This document shows, piece after piece, positions 6,031 through 13,566 of a DNA stretch of 56,055 nucleotides. The stretch comes from Candidatus Phocaeicola excrementigallinarum (lineage in GTDB: Bacteria > Bacteroidota > Bacteroidia > Bacteroidales > Bacteroidaceae). The DNA lies in the NCBI GenBank assembly GCA_019120125.1, contig DWVR01000029.1:1-56055 (forward strand), read 5' to 3'. How positions within the stretch are numbered: the stretch's first letter is position 1; the number at the start of each line of letters is the position of its first letter. The translations under genes and the position numbers were made by a program. The notes below the pieces were generated by a model that ran no database searches, was not told where the DNA came from, and was given only the letters and a program-made list of their open reading frames with translations.

Positions 6031-8436
6031 TTAGATTTCTTCTATTAAATTTTTGAGATAAGCAGGAATGAGTTCTGATATATTCTTCATTCCTTTAGAT
6101 ACTATTATCTGTTCCAAGTTAAAGCACCAATAAAAAGCCGTTTCATCTATATATTCTAAAGATTGTGGTAACTTTATTTGTCTCACAGTTTTCCCAAAAA
6201 AAGAATTTGCGCCTAAAAGTTTTACCCCATTAGGGATACAAATATTTTCATCATGTCCCAAATAAGAAATAAGTCTTTTTTCTTTTATATCATATAGTGT
6301 GTCGTTTAATATTTTAATTCCGTCAGAAAGAGATATTATTTTTAATTCACTGATTCCAGCGAAAGGATTATCTCCTATACCAATAACTGATTTAGGAATA
6401 GTTATTTCTATTATGTTCATTTCACTAAAAGCTCCCCCCTTGATATATTTTACTCCATCGGGAATGTTTACGGTATCTTTTCTCCCAAAATATCGAATAA
6501 GTGTTTTTTTATCAGCTGAAAAAAGACAGTCATTTTCAACTATAAAACTCTTGGATTTACATATAATATTTAAAATACTCGCACAAAATACATTACTGCC
6601 AATTCGTTTTAATGAACTTGGCAAATATAGAGTTTCTAAATAATGTCCATCTATTTCATTATACAAATCATTGAAACATTCATTGCATAATATTTCTGTA
6701 CCTTCTCTTACTGCAAATTCTTTCCCATAAGTACCCCAGTAGCGTAAGAATCTTTTTTCATCAATACTATATATACCTGTATTACTTTCACCGACTGATG
6801 AAGGCAATTCATGATGTTGTATATTGACTACATCAATCATTTGGTATAGTCTGTTATATTGTTCTAGTTTATATTCAGCATATGAATCGCCGTTATATGC
6901 CGCTTTAGAATAATATTCAAAAGATTTTGATATATCTTTTTGAACTCCGTTTCCACGTTCATAACAAACTCCTAACATTAATTGTGCATAGGTGTCATCT
7001 TGTTCTGCTGCTTTCGTCCACCACTTAACGGCATTTTTATAGTTTATTTCTAAGCCTCTTCCAAAGTAATATTTCCATCCTAATTTAGATTGGGAAAGGG
7101 GATCTCCTTGTAATGCTGATTCTTGATAGAGATTTGCCGCTGTACATTCGTCTCCATTCTGATCGTAAATATAAGCTAGCCATGATGTTGCATGTGAAAA
7201 ATTTATTTCATGTCCTAAAGAAAAATATTGTTTGGCTTTTACATTATCCATATTTAATAATTCTTCTCCTTTACGACAAATAGCAAAGCCAATTTTATTT
7301 TTCTCTAATTTGTCTATAAATAGGTTTTTCTCATTATTAAAATCATCTCCATAAAAATAGCATTTGCATAATCCACAAGAAGCTTTTATATCTCCTAATG
7401 AAATAGCAAGTTCATACCATTGTATAGCCTTCGAATAACTTTTAGGGACATAAATTCCATAATAATATAAATCTCCTAATTTTATCATTGCTTTAGTATC
7501 ACCTTTATGTGCTGCATGTATTAATTGTGATTCCTTACGAGTATCAAATGCAGAGTTATCAGATAGTAAGCTGCTTATAATTTGTCTATCAAGCCTGCCA
7601 AAAGAGGATACCATTATATATGCAGATATTAATGGTGCAATTCGCTTATCTTCTAAATAATTGTCAAACTGTCGAATAAAATCAATATTGTTTGGTGTTA
7701 AATATTTATCAATAGTTGATGGATGGATTGATATTACTTTTAATAATAATAATATTAGTACCGCTGGATAATCATCAATATACTCGTCAAAGTCATCCAT
7801 ACTTCGACCTCTATATTGAAACATAGGAGTTCCTTGTTCACGTGCTTTTTGTCCGAACATAACTGGAACAAACATACCATCATAATCTATTAAAACGATG
7901 CTTCCGTCCGATTTGATGATAATATTATCGGGCTTTAAATCGCCATGCGCAATATGCTGTGGTAATAACCAACAAATAAATTTCTGAAAATCGTCAGCTA
8001 ACTTTCTCAATTTCATTTTATTGTTAATTATACTTTGTATATATTCTTCCAAGCATAATCCTTCTACCCAATCCATAAGAAGAACCGGAAATTCAGTTTC
8101 TTTTGTTTGTGTAGAATCCACAAACAATTCTTTTTTGTAATAAGTAACAGATATTAAATAAGATGGCTTTTTATAAGTGTTTAAATATTCTGTTATCGAT
8201 CTATATGATTCTTCACGCCCCTTTTGTTCTCGAAGAAAACATTTAAGTGCATAATAGTTGTTCCCGTCCGTCATTTTGAATACCACGGCAAAGTTGCCGC
8301 TGCTCATTATAGGAGAACCTGCATCATCCAAAACAGGACGAAGATTTTTAAGTCTATCGAAATTATCTTCTGCAGAATGGATAGCTTCTATGTATTCGGA
8401 TATTAAAGGATATTGCATGGCATTACTACTTGACAT
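6031..8436 (-). CDS. Ser/Thr protein kinase fused to SEL1 repeats and BspA-type leucine-rich repeats
   Basis: The 801-residue protein has three parts. Residues ~40-290 are a protein kinase: glycine loop SSGNFAVVFK (45-54), ATP lysine ALKC (Lys65), catalytic loop HGDLKPDN (Asp166, Asn171; HGD in place of HRD) and metal-binding IDYDG (Asp184, in place of DFG). Residues ~305-530 are SEL1/TPR-like repeats such as AMIKLGDLYYYG and AQLMLGVCYERGNG. Residues ~560-800 are leucine-rich repeats of the BspA/LRR_5 type (IPDGVKYIKGGAFSEM and similar). The repeats suggest a large protein-binding sensor surface. No membrane segment is evident. The ATG overlaps the DUF1016 stop by 11 bases, so the genes are coupled; a second ATG is at 8418. 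It is very AT-rich: the 60 bases from 7201 hold only 12 G or C. With the downstream PP2C and vWA genes it resembles a TerY-P triad. Confidence 0.88.
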   Translation of the reverse strand: MSSSNAMQYPLISEYIEAIHSAEDNFDRLKNLRPVLDDAGSPIMSSGNFAVVFKMTDGNNYYALKCFLREQKGREESYRSITEYLNTYKKPSYLISVTYYKKELFVDSTQTKETEFPVLLMDWVEGLCLEEYIQSIINNKMKLRKLADDFQKFICWLLPQHIAHGDLKPDNIIIKSDGSIVLIDYDGMFVPVMFGQKAREQGTPMFQYRGRSMDDFDEYIDDYPAVLILLLLKVISIHPSTIDKYLTPNNIDFIRQFDNYLEDKRIAPLISAYIMVSSFGRLDRQIISSLLSDNSAFDTRKESQLIHAAHKGDTKAMIKLGDLYYYGIYVPKSYSKAIQWYELAISLGDIKASCGLCKCYFYGDDFNNEKNLFIDKLEKNKIGFAICRKGEELLNMDNVKAKQYFSLGHEINFSHATSWLAYIYDQNGDECTAANLYQESALQGDPLSQSKLGWKYYFGRGLEINYKNAVKWWTKAAEQDDTYAQLMLGVCYERGNGVQKDISKSFEYYSKAAYNGDSYAEYKLEQYNRLYQMIDVVNIQHHELPSSVGESNTGIYSIDEKRFLRYWGTYGKEFAVREGTEILCNECFNDLYNEIDGHYLETLYLPSSLKRIGSNVFCASILNIICKSKSFIVENDCLFSADKKTLIRYFGRKDTVNIPDGVKYIKGGAFSEMNIIEITIPKSVIGIGDNPFAGISELKIISLSDGIKILNDTLYDIKEKRLISYLGHDENICIPNGVKLLGANSFFGKTVRQIKLPQSLEYIDETAFYWCFNLEQIIVSKGMKNISELIPAYLKNLIEEI

Positions 8437-9565
8437 TTAAAATAAATTTCTTGATGTCTTCTTCCGAAGGCAGTTCTATCATATACTTCTGTACGAATAT
8501 ATTCGGGTCTAATCCGGCAGTGGCGTATTTTACCATCGTATCGCCCTTTTCGGTGCAGAGCAGGATGCCGACGGGCGGATTGTCATCGGGCTGCATCACT
8601 TCCGCCTTGAAGTAGTTGAGGTACAGGTTTAGTTGCGAGGCATACTCGTGGCGGAACTTGTCTATCTTCAGTTCCACAATGACGTGGCATTTCAGGATGC
8701 GGTGGTAGAACACGAGGTCGGCAAAGAAATAATCCCCGTCTATCAGGATTCGCTTTTGGCGGGCTTCGAAGCAGAAGCCGTGTCCCATTTCCAAGAGGAA
8801 ACGTTGCAGGTTGTCAAGAATGGATTGTTCCAAGTCGCTTTCGGTGACCAAGGCACGGTCGTTCAATCCCAAGAACTCCAGTGTGACAGGCGTGTTGATA
8901 ACGTCTTTGGGCTGCAACGGCGCGGCTTGCTGTTGCACCAAGGCGGATAGGGCTTCCTTGTTCCTTGACAATCCGCTGCGCTCGTAATAGAGGGAGTTGA
9001 TTTGCCGCTCCAATTCCTTATACGACCAGCATCCACGAATGGTTTCCATTTCATAAAAGGCTCTTTTTACCGGGTTGTCAATCGTGGATATAAGCATCAG
9101 ATTAGAATATGTGAGCTTGTTAAAGAGTTTGTCAGCCGGAATTATCCATCTTTTTGCATCATCCAATTCGGCGGACGGCATCCGCCGAATGTTTGTCGCA
9201 GATTCGGCGGACGGTAACCGCCGAATTGGTTCAATGAATTCGGCACTCAGTGTGTGCCGAATTTGACTTTGCGAAACAATGTATTGTGCGATAGGCTCTT
9301 TCAGTTGCGGGTAAACAAGGTACAATCGTCGAAACTCACGAAACCTGCGCTCGTTCAGCCCCTTGACGTTCAGCCGCTGTTCCAGCTTCTTCAACAGTTG
9401 TTCGCCGTATGCGGCACGGTCTTCACCGTTCTGTTCAAACTCTACGATGTAGCAGCCCATGAGCCAGTTGCGGGCGGTCAGGGCAAGATTTACAGCGTGT
9501 GCGGCTTGCGCCTGCAACGTGCTTTGTATCGTGCTGATATGTTTTACTAATGCTTCAAAGTCCAT
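8426..9565 (-). CDS. DUF1016 / YhcG-type PDDEXK nuclease
   Basis: The N-terminal ~170 residues are the helical YhcG/DUF1016 domain (QAAHAVNLALTARNWLMGCYIVE; LNERRFREFRRLY). The C-terminal ~150 residues are a PDDEXK nuclease: ADLVFYHR supplies the acid and VIVELKI the E-x-K pair. Members are common in defence islands and mobile elements, often as single genes near integrases or restriction loci; their function is poorly known. Between the domains lies a 12-residue tandem repeat (SAExxxxIRRxP) encoded by palindromic 36-base units. Base composition is close to the integrase and unlike the AT-rich genes downstream: 31 of the 60 bases from 8761 are G or C. It starts 25 bases after the integrase stop and overlaps the kinase start by 11 bases. 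Confidence 0.9.
   Translation of the reverse strand: MDFEALVKHISTIQSTLQAQAAHAVNLALTARNWLMGCYIVEFEQNGEDRAAYGEQLLKKLEQRLNVKGLNERRFREFRRLYLVYPQLKEPIAQYIVSQSQIRHTLSAEFIEPIRRLPSAESATNIRRMPSAELDDAKRWIIPADKLFNKLTYSNLMLISTIDNPVKRAFYEMETIRGCWSYKELERQINSLYYERSGLSRNKEALSALVQQQAAPLQPKDVINTPVTLEFLGLNDRALVTESDLEQSILDNLQRFLLEMGHGFCFEARQKRILIDGDYFFADLVFYHRILKCHVIVELKIDKFRHEYASQLNLYLNYFKAEVMQPDDNPPVGILLCTEKGDTMVKYATAGLDPNIFVQKYMIELPSEEDIKKFILNVK
9167..9264. repeat. Three 36-base-spaced palindromes inside the DUF1016 gene
   Basis: ATTCGG starts at 9167, 9203 and 9239, exactly 36 bases apart. Each copy is an inverted repeat. The first has arms 9167-9176 and 9182-9191 with a 5-base loop. The second has 9203-9211 and 9219-9227 with a 7-base loop. 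The third has 9238-9247 and 9255-9264 with a 7-base loop. The third has diverged in its inner arms but stays self-complementary, which implies compensatory change. The period equals 12 codons, so the frame is kept and the protein gains SAE-x4-IRR-x-P repeats between its two domains. Confidence 0.9.
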
Positions 9566-9570
9566 AGTTG

Positions 9571-9578
9571 CAAAGATA
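9571..9578 (-). promoter_or_regulatory. Possible -7 element upstream of DUF1016
   Basis: The minus strand reads TATCTTTG, a perfect match to the Bacteroides -7 consensus TAnnTTTG. It ends only five bases before the DUF1016 ATG, so transcription from it would be nearly leaderless, and I see no matching TTTG at -33. It may be chance. If real, it separates the operon from integrase transcription. Confidence 0.3.
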
Positions 9579-9590
9579 ATCCTTTTATTC

Positions 9591-10817
9591 TTAAAACTTT
9601 AATTCCGGCAGGCTGTTTATCGCTTCCTCCTTCAGTTTGTCCACCGCACGGGTGTATTTCTCCGTATGTTTCAGTCCGCTATGCCCTAAAAGGCTGGCAA
9701 CCGTCTTGATGTTCGCCCCATTGTTGAGGATGTTCACGGCAAACGAGTGGCGGGCGCAATGCCAACTGATGTGCTTGTCTATCCCGGCTCTTTTCACCCA
9801 ACGCTTAACTGATTTACAACAACTTTCATAAGAAGGCAAGTTGAAGATGAGAACATCTTTATTGCCATCTGGCGGTGTCCCCACAAGCGAAAGAATCCCG
9901 TCATTGAGCGGAATGACCACCCCGCTGTTGGCTGAATGTCCTTTGGTTTTGGTCTGCTCGAACTTCAACTTCTTGTTGGAATAGTCGATATTCCGGTAAG
10001 TAAGGTCTTTCACATCACAGAAGCGCAAACCGCAATACAGACAGAAAATAAACGCGCGTCTTACGTTGGGGTTCTCGTTCTCATAATGACACGCTATCAA
10101 CCGTTGGATTTCCTCCGGCGAAAGCACGTCTTTGCGCAATATCTGGCTGTCCACCTTGCAGGTAACGCCCTTGCACGGGTCTTTCAACATCACATCATGG
10201 TCAATCGCATAATGGATTACCTTCTTGAAACGCTGGAAGATGCTTTTGGCTCCTTCGCCCATACTTCGCGATTGCAGATAAGCTACAAACTGCTCCATCA
10301 TGTCCTTTGTGATAAGTTCGGGCTTGATGCTGAACTCATACATCGGATAATGCTCATGCAAAAAATCCTTGAATCGGCTTAGGGCGATTTGCACCATCCG
10401 AATGTCCTTCTTGGTGTAGTCATTGATATAGGCTTGAAAATAATCCAAGAAATTCACGTTCCGGTCTTTTTTCAGGCGATACCCCAACATGCTTTCCTTG
10501 AACTCCTGTTCACGTTCCGCACGTATTCTTATGGCAAGTTCCAAAGTTTCCTTGTTCTGCTGGCGTTCCGCAGGGGTACGTGGCTTGTCTATCAGATACA
10601 GGCTGAGGTTCTCTTTTCGCCTGTGATGCTTGACGGAAAACTTGGGTTTCCCTTGCATCTTTCCGCTATCGTAGTACACCTGATTACCGTTTTCGTCCAG
10701 CACAGGCTTTTCCTCCCTGCCCAAATAATACTCCAGATACAGGCTGATTCTGCCATCCGAAAGCTTATTTTGCTCCAACTTGGGGTTCTCTTTCGTTTTA
10801 TTTTCTAATTTTGCCAT
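9591..10817 (-). CDS. Tyrosine recombinase / integrase
   Basis: This is a site-specific recombinase that would integrate and excise the element. The N-terminal ~110 residues are an arm-type DNA-binding region of the Bacteroides integrase type, followed by a SAM-like core-binding domain (about 120-215). The catalytic domain then carries all five residues: Arg in YCGLRFCD, Lys in QTKTKGH, His and Arg in WHCARHSF, His in LLGHSGLK and the nucleophile Tyr in HTEKYTR. At 408 residues it is full length. Its own promoter is visible at 10901-10930. DUF1016 begins 25 bases after its stop, so read-through into the cargo operon is possible. Its location about 370 bases from the next chromosomal gene suggests that this side is one end of the element. 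Confidence 0.95.
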   Translation of the reverse strand: MAKLENKTKENPKLEQNKLSDGRISLYLEYYLGREEKPVLDENGNQVYYDSGKMQGKPKFSVKHHRRKENLSLYLIDKPRTPAERQQNKETLELAIRIRAEREQEFKESMLGYRLKKDRNVNFLDYFQAYINDYTKKDIRMVQIALSRFKDFLHEHYPMYEFSIKPELITKDMMEQFVAYLQSRSMGEGAKSIFQRFKKVIHYAIDHDVMLKDPCKGVTCKVDSQILRKDVLSPEEIQRLIACHYENENPNVRRAFIFCLYCGLRFCDVKDLTYRNIDYSNKKLKFEQTKTKGHSANSGVVIPLNDGILSLVGTPPDGNKDVLIFNLPSYESCCKSVKRWVKRAGIDKHISWHCARHSFAVNILNNGANIKTVASLLGHSGLKHTEKYTRAVDKLKEEAINSLPELKF

Positions 10818-10900
10818 CGCTTAGAGGTTTTATCCCGATTCTGATACCATAACCGGGAGATTGCACTAAATAATTGATTTCCTTTTGTTTTCCGATGTTG

Positions 10901-10930
10901 CAAAGGTACAAAAGAAATCGGAATTTCAAA
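10901..10930 (-). promoter_or_regulatory. Promoter of the integrase gene
   Basis: The minus strand reads TTTG (10930-10927), an 18-base spacer, then TACCTTTG (10908-10901). Both match the Bacteroides -33/-7 consensus. The predicted start is near 10895, giving a leader of about 78 bases before the integrase ATG. Confidence 0.7.
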
Positions 10931-11057
10931 GCGTACTAAAAGTGTACTGAATAACAGAAAATGGGCAAAATATGGCAAAAATGGAGAAAATAAGAAATGC
11001 GCAAGTTGTTGATAATAAGGAAGATAAATTCTTTTATTTTCCTATGATTTCTATGGG

Positions 11058-11078
11058 CTGTACCGGGTCTGGGTACAG
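11058..11078. repeat. Inverted repeat near the element end
   Basis: CTGTACC at 11058-11064 and GGTACAG at 11072-11078 form a perfect 7-base inverted repeat around a 7-base centre. Its position between integrase and chromosomal gene makes it a possible recombination-site core or the foot of a chromosomal transcript. Neither role is shown. Confidence 0.4.
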
Positions 11079-11081
11079 GAT

Positions 11082-11118
11082 AAAAGCTAAGTGTTGAGTT
11101 GTCAATCACTTGGCTTTT
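11082..11118 (+). terminator. Intrinsic terminator upstream of the acyltransferase gene
   Basis: AAAAGCTAAGTG pairs with CACTTGGCTTTT across a loop of about 13 bases, with one G-U pair, followed by a run of six Ts. No plus-strand gene ends just upstream inside the window. It may be the tail of a chromosomal transcript that the element has interrupted. Confidence 0.65.
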
Positions 11119-11184
11119 TTGTTTATGGATATTCCTGGTTGATTTCTTGTTTTTTCCCTTGTCTGATAAAGAATATAGTAAGTT

Positions 11185-12132
11185 ATGAGGAAGCGGATTG
11201 CGGAATTGGACTTTTTGAAATGTGTGTTCATCTTGTTGATGATAATCTTTCACTTGGTGTATATCGGAGATAAATACCCGTATGCCAAGGCGTTGGTGTA
11301 TACATTCCACATGCCGGCCTTCCTGATAATTTCCGGTTATCTGATGAATGTTGGGAAGGACATACGCTCTTTTCTCCGTATGGTTTTCTGGATATTCGTT
11401 CCGTATGCCGTAATGGAGAGCGGATATGTGGTGATGTCGTCTGTATTGCCGGTGCGGGGTGGGGTGGAGGAGCTCAGTCTGGGAGTCTGGATTGAGAAAC
11501 TTTTTCTGCATCCTGTCGGTCCTTACTGGTACCTGCATACACTGATGGTTTGTGGGTTGACTTATTATGCCGTTTCGCGCGCGTTTGCTGGACGGGGTGG
11601 GGTATTGTCGTTCTTGATTGTCGTGGGGGTGCTTTTTGCCGTTGAGTCGGAGATTGTCGGTTTGGTTGTCTTGCCGAATGCTTTGTATTTTCTTGCCGGT
11701 GTGGCTTTGAAGCGAACCTCAACAGATTTTCTTTCGTTTTTCCGCCCGTCTTTTTTGGCGGTAGTCCCATTCGTATGGATTGCTGCCGACACGTCCAATC
11801 TTGTGATGGCGCATCTCTCAGGCGTGGCGCTGACTTATCTGTCTGTCAGTCTGTTGCTTGCAGTGTTTCGCCGGTTGCCGGACAAGGCGGTGCGCTTTTG
11901 TAGCTATATCGGCTCCAATACGTTTATCCTATTGGTATTCTCTCCTGTTTTCACAATGTCGGTCAAACCGCTTGTGCCTGTCCTTTCGTTCGATCCCACA
12001 GGGATGGTCTTTTTGTGCGTGGCTTTATTCATAACAGTGGCAGGTAGTCTTGGTATCGCTTGGGTGATGGACAAACTTCGTCTTTCCACTTTCTTTTGGG
12101 GGAAGGCGCGGATGCTTCAGCCTTTCTGTTGA
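11185..12132 (+). CDS. Membrane acyltransferase (acyltransferase 3 family)
   Basis: This is an integral membrane O-acyltransferase of the OafA/YrhL type, which transfers acyl groups to sugars of surface glycans or to lipids; the substrate is unknown. The N-terminus ELDFLKCVFILLMIIFH carries the family's acidic residue and the active-site histidine at the end of helix 1. FHMPAFLIISGYLMN follows, a typical second motif. About ten membrane helices run through the 315 residues, with no extra SGNH domain. The gene stands alone on the plus strand just right of the integrated element, and its upstream region may have been replaced by the insertion. Confidence 0.85.
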   Translation: MRKRIAELDFLKCVFILLMIIFHLVYIGDKYPYAKALVYTFHMPAFLIISGYLMNVGKDIRSFLRMVFWIFVPYAVMESGYVVMSSVLPVRGGVEELSLGVWIEKLFLHPVGPYWYLHTLMVCGLTYYAVSRAFAGRGGVLSFLIVVGVLFAVESEIVGLVVLPNALYFLAGVALKRTSTDFLSFFRPSFLAVVPFVWIAADTSNLVMAHLSGVALTYLSVSLLLAVFRRLPDKAVRFCSYIGSNTFILLVFSPVFTMSVKPLVPVLSFDPTGMVFLCVALFITVAGSLGIAWVMDKLRLSTFFWGKARMLQPFC

Positions 12133-12227
12133 CAGATGTCGCGACATATTGTCAGCTCTGTTCCTGTTGGCACTCCGTTTGTAGCTGATCAGGTGTATTT
12201 CGATAAAACAATTAAAAACATACAATT

Positions 12228-12713
12228 ATGATTTCAGAGAAATTACAGAACGCGATCAATGACCAGATTACAGCTGAAATGTGGTCATCTAACCTGTATT
12301 TGTCAATGTCTTTCTACTTGCAGAAAGAAGGTTTCAACGGTTTTGCATCATGGATGAGAAAGCAGTCGCAGGAGGAGTTGCAGCACGCTTATGATTTGGC
12401 TGACTATGTCGCAAAACGTGGGGGTGCGGCAAAAGTGGACAAGATTGATGTTGTCCCTCAAGGTTGGGGCAGTGTGTTGGAAGTGTTTGAGCATGTCTAT
12501 TCACACGAGTGTCATGTCTCGGAACTGATTGACGAGTTGGTCAATGTGGCTTCGGCTGAGAAGGACAAGGCTTCTCAAGATTTCCTGTGGGGGTATGTCC
12601 GTGAACAGGTGGAAGAAGAGGCCACGGCTCAGGATATTGTGGAGAAACTGAGAAAGTGCGGTGATGGTGCCGGTATTCTTTATCTTGACGATAAACTGGG
12701 TTCCCGTGAATAA
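12228..12713 (+). CDS. ftnA: Bacterial non-haem ferritin
   Basis: This is a 161-residue iron-storage subunit that oxidises Fe(II) and forms a 24-mer cage in the cytosol. The ferroxidase ligands are visible: Glu17 (ITAEMW), Glu50 and His53 (QEELQHAY), Glu94 (HECH), and the Glu/Gln cluster near 126-130 (VREQVEEE). The four-helix length is normal. The gene has its own terminator and a 95-base upstream gap after the acyltransferase. I found no clear Fur-like site, and no clean promoter match is visible. Bacteroides ferritins are often oxidative-stress induced, but nothing in this sequence shows that here. Confidence 0.96.
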   Translation: MISEKLQNAINDQITAEMWSSNLYLSMSFYLQKEGFNGFASWMRKQSQEELQHAYDLADYVAKRGGAAKVDKIDVVPQGWGSVLEVFEHVYSHECHVSELIDELVNVASAEKDKASQDFLWGYVREQVEEEATAQDIVEKLRKCGDGAGILYLDDKLGSRE

Positions 12714-12742
12714 ATGGGTAGTTGATTGCGTGGAGGATATGG

Positions 12743-12779
12743 ATCATCCTGTGGCTGGTGCCGCAGGATGATTTTTTTT
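12743..12779 (+). terminator. Terminator of ftnA
   Basis: A 13-base stem (ATCATCCTGTGGC at 12743-12755 with 12760-12772, one G-U pair) has a four-base loop and is followed by eight Ts. It lies 30 bases after the ftnA stop. Confidence 0.92.
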
Positions 12780-12852
12780 GTCAAAAGCTCATGCTTTTTG
12801 TCATAATGTCGTAACTTTGCTCCAAGTTATAACTTTAAACATCTTACACAGA

Positions 12853-13533
12853 ATGGGGGACATGATTTTGCGGGGATGGAACTGGTGTAAACGTTTCCGT
12901 CATCGCCGGGGGTATGGAGTGCATTCTCCGTCCGATTTCTTTTTCATCACGAATGTTGTGTATGAGCAACATCCTTTTTATGCGTACAGCTCTCTGCATC
13001 ATTTGCGGAGAGTGGTGGCGTTTTTGCCCCATTATCGTGAGAAAGTGGACAAGTTTCTGTTCCGTCTGGTCAATTACCTGCGCCCTTCTGTTTTGTTTGA
13101 TGTGGGCACCGGTAGTGGCATCAGTGTCCGTTACATGATGGAGGCACGTGCCGAAATGTCAGTGTATACTTTTTCCGACAGTTTGCATGATGCGGTGAAG
13201 CGTATTCTTATGTCGAAAGAGTCTGTGGTCTGTGCGGAAGGTGACGCCGTGGAGGAAATCCGGAAGCTTGTTGGCCGCGGTATTGTCCCGGATTTCGTGC
13301 ATATTGCCCATACCTCTGATTACGAGAGGATTTTTGAGACCTTGGTGCCTTTTGCAAAAGGAAGCACTTGTTTCGTAATCGGGAAGCCTTATCTGAATGA
13401 AGAGAAGAAGTTGTGGTGGAAGAAGGTGGTTGCGGATTCACGTACCGGAGTCACTTTTGACCTTTATGATGTAGGTATTGTGTTTTTTGACAAGAACCGG
13501 ATAAAAGAACATCGTGTGGTGAACTTCCTGTAG
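12853..13533 (+). CDS. SAM-dependent methyltransferase-like protein
   Basis: The 226-residue product has a Rossmann methyltransferase core. The SAM-binding loop is LFDVGTGSGIS, near residue 90 from this start. It is preceded by a basic N-terminus with RRGYGVHSPSDFFF, a motif common in Bacteroidetes O-methyltransferase-like proteins. The substrate is unknown. An upstream in-frame TTG at 12778 lies inside the ftnA terminator and is rejected as a start. ATG at 12853 and ATG at 12862 are both possible, and the latter is preceded by GGGGGA. The cobalamin adenosyltransferase gene starts 33 bases after its stop, so the two may be co-transcribed. Confidence 0.75.
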   Translation: MGDMILRGWNWCKRFRHRRGYGVHSPSDFFFITNVVYEQHPFYAYSSLHHLRRVVAFLPHYREKVDKFLFRLVNYLRPSVLFDVGTGSGISVRYMMEARAEMSVYTFSDSLHDAVKRILMSKESVVCAEGDAVEEIRKLVGRGIVPDFVHIAHTSDYERIFETLVPFAKGSTCFVIGKPYLNEEKKLWWKKVVADSRTGVTFDLYDVGIVFFDKNRIKEHRVVNFL

Positions 13534-13566
13534 GGGTGGTATGTTTCTTCTATAAAAAGAATTTCT

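Larger units (their letters stand above)
10818..11184. other. Integrase-proximal intergenic region, probable element end
   Basis: This stretch of 367 bases holds the integrase promoter, then AT-rich sequence, a short inverted repeat and a terminator hairpin just before the acyltransferase gene. The right attachment site should lie here, but its partner is outside the window and the core cannot be read off. I see no tRNA or tRNA 3' fragment in it. Confidence 0.55.

Noticed and set aside
9167-9264. CRISPR-like array of three palindromic repeats
   Set aside because: The units are in frame within the DUF1016 coding sequence, spacing equals 12 codons, the between-repeat sequence is also similar in protein, and there are no cas genes.
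10936-11538. Minus-strand open frame of 200 codons at the element edge
   Set aside because: It runs across the terminator and into the acyltransferase gene in antisense, and its His/Arg-rich composition is not protein-like.
12778-12852. N-terminal extension of the methyltransferase-like gene from a TTG codon
   Set aside because: The codon lies in the T run of the ftnA terminator, and the added residues show no domain.
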